Of a stretch of 60,414 nucleotides of DNA, positions 60,380-60,414 are shown piece after piece. Source of the DNA: Sellimonas sp963559135 (GTDB lineage: Bacteria > Bacillota > Clostridia > Lachnospirales > Lachnospiraceae); NCBI GenBank assembly GCA_963559135.1, contig CAUWJP010000018.1:1-60414 (forward strand), in the 5' to 3' direction. The notes beneath the pieces were generated by a model. It made no database searches. It was not told where the DNA came from and saw only the letters and a program-made list of their open reading frames with translations. Both the position numbers and the translations under genes were made by a program. How positions within the stretch are numbered: the first letter of the stretch is position 1; each line of letters begins with the position of its first letter.

Positions 60380-60414
60380 GGTTATGCCCTCGACCTATTA
60401 GTAACAGTCAGCTC
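60380..60414 (-). rRNA. 23S rRNA, 3' end (partial)
   Basis: The minus strand reads a motif of the 23S rRNA 3' end (GAGCTGACTGTTACTAATAG, then GTCGAGGGC). The rest lies past the window edge. No 5S rRNA is seen in the 120 bases that follow. Confidence 0.85.

Noticed and set aside
60263..60380. 5S rRNA between 23S and tRNA-Trp
   Set aside because: The 118 bases are AT-rich, contain one hairpin and do not match 5S rRNA motifs.

Overview
The window looks like chromosomal DNA of an anaerobic, endospore-forming, low-to-mid-GC Gram-positive of the Lachnospiraceae type. The basis is spoIIA and spoVA operons, a valine T-box, a DUF3793/flavodoxin pair, a stand-alone AICAR formyltransferase paired with a PurO-like IMP cyclohydrolase, and strong GGAGG ribosome binding sites throughout. 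Species cannot be fixed from sequence alone.

Layout. 0-7 kb: a small unknown gene, alanine dehydrogenase facing a RpiR-type regulator, topoisomerase III, a small alarmone synthetase, an isochorismatase-like hydrolase and a short conserved protein. 7-11.5 kb (minus strand): sporulation block spoIIAA-AB-sigF followed by spoVAA-AB-AC-AD-AE, the latter behind a sigma-G-like promoter and an extra 67-residue membrane peptide. 11.6-19.7 kb (minus): valS, an LTA-synthase-like protein, folC, a 44-residue acidic peptide and a membrane TPR protein, all downstream of one valine T-box. 19.7-25.3 kb: HAD phosphatase, AlkD-like protein, asparaginase, MATE exporter, HD hydrolase and a short-chain dehydrogenase.

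25.4-33.6 kb: a raffinose-type island. It holds an amylosucrase-like GH13, a GH36 alpha-galactosidase and a sugar ABC transporter without its ATPase, facing a divergent AraC regulator. A simple reading is import of raffinose-family sugars, galactose removal, then sucrose splitting. 33.6-37 kb: glmM, then DUF3793 and flavodoxin behind a promoter carrying three copies of a 16-bp palindrome, then a HAD phosphatase. 37-41.5 kb: an operon of ECF sigma factor, PadR-like protein, HAAS-domain membrane protein and a very large FtsX-type permease with no ATPase. 41.5-46 kb: purine end-steps, a helical protein, greA, an ArsC/Spx-like protein and an FMN alpha-hydroxy-acid dehydrogenase. 46-51.6 kb: molybdenum block with ModE-like regulator, modB, modA, a MOSC-Mog fusion, moaA, moaC and a MoeA-like protein.

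51.7-60.4 kb: rhodanese, acyl-ACP thioesterase, PAP2-like membrane protein and TetR regulator; then a decayed stretch (54.1-57 kb) with a truncated lipoprotein, a nonsense-mutated flavodoxin-family gene and an ABC exporter with a large internal deletion beside an intact MarR gene. LysR, rhomboid and 4Fe-4S genes follow, then tRNA-Trp and the 3' end of a 23S rRNA on the minus strand.

No phage, CRISPR array, integrase or complete insertion sequence was seen. The most interesting items are the palindrome-controlled DUF3793/flavodoxin promoter, the ATPase-less sigma/PadR/HAAS/FtsX operon, two families of dispersed palindromic hairpins, and the T-box that puts cell-envelope and folate genes under valine control.
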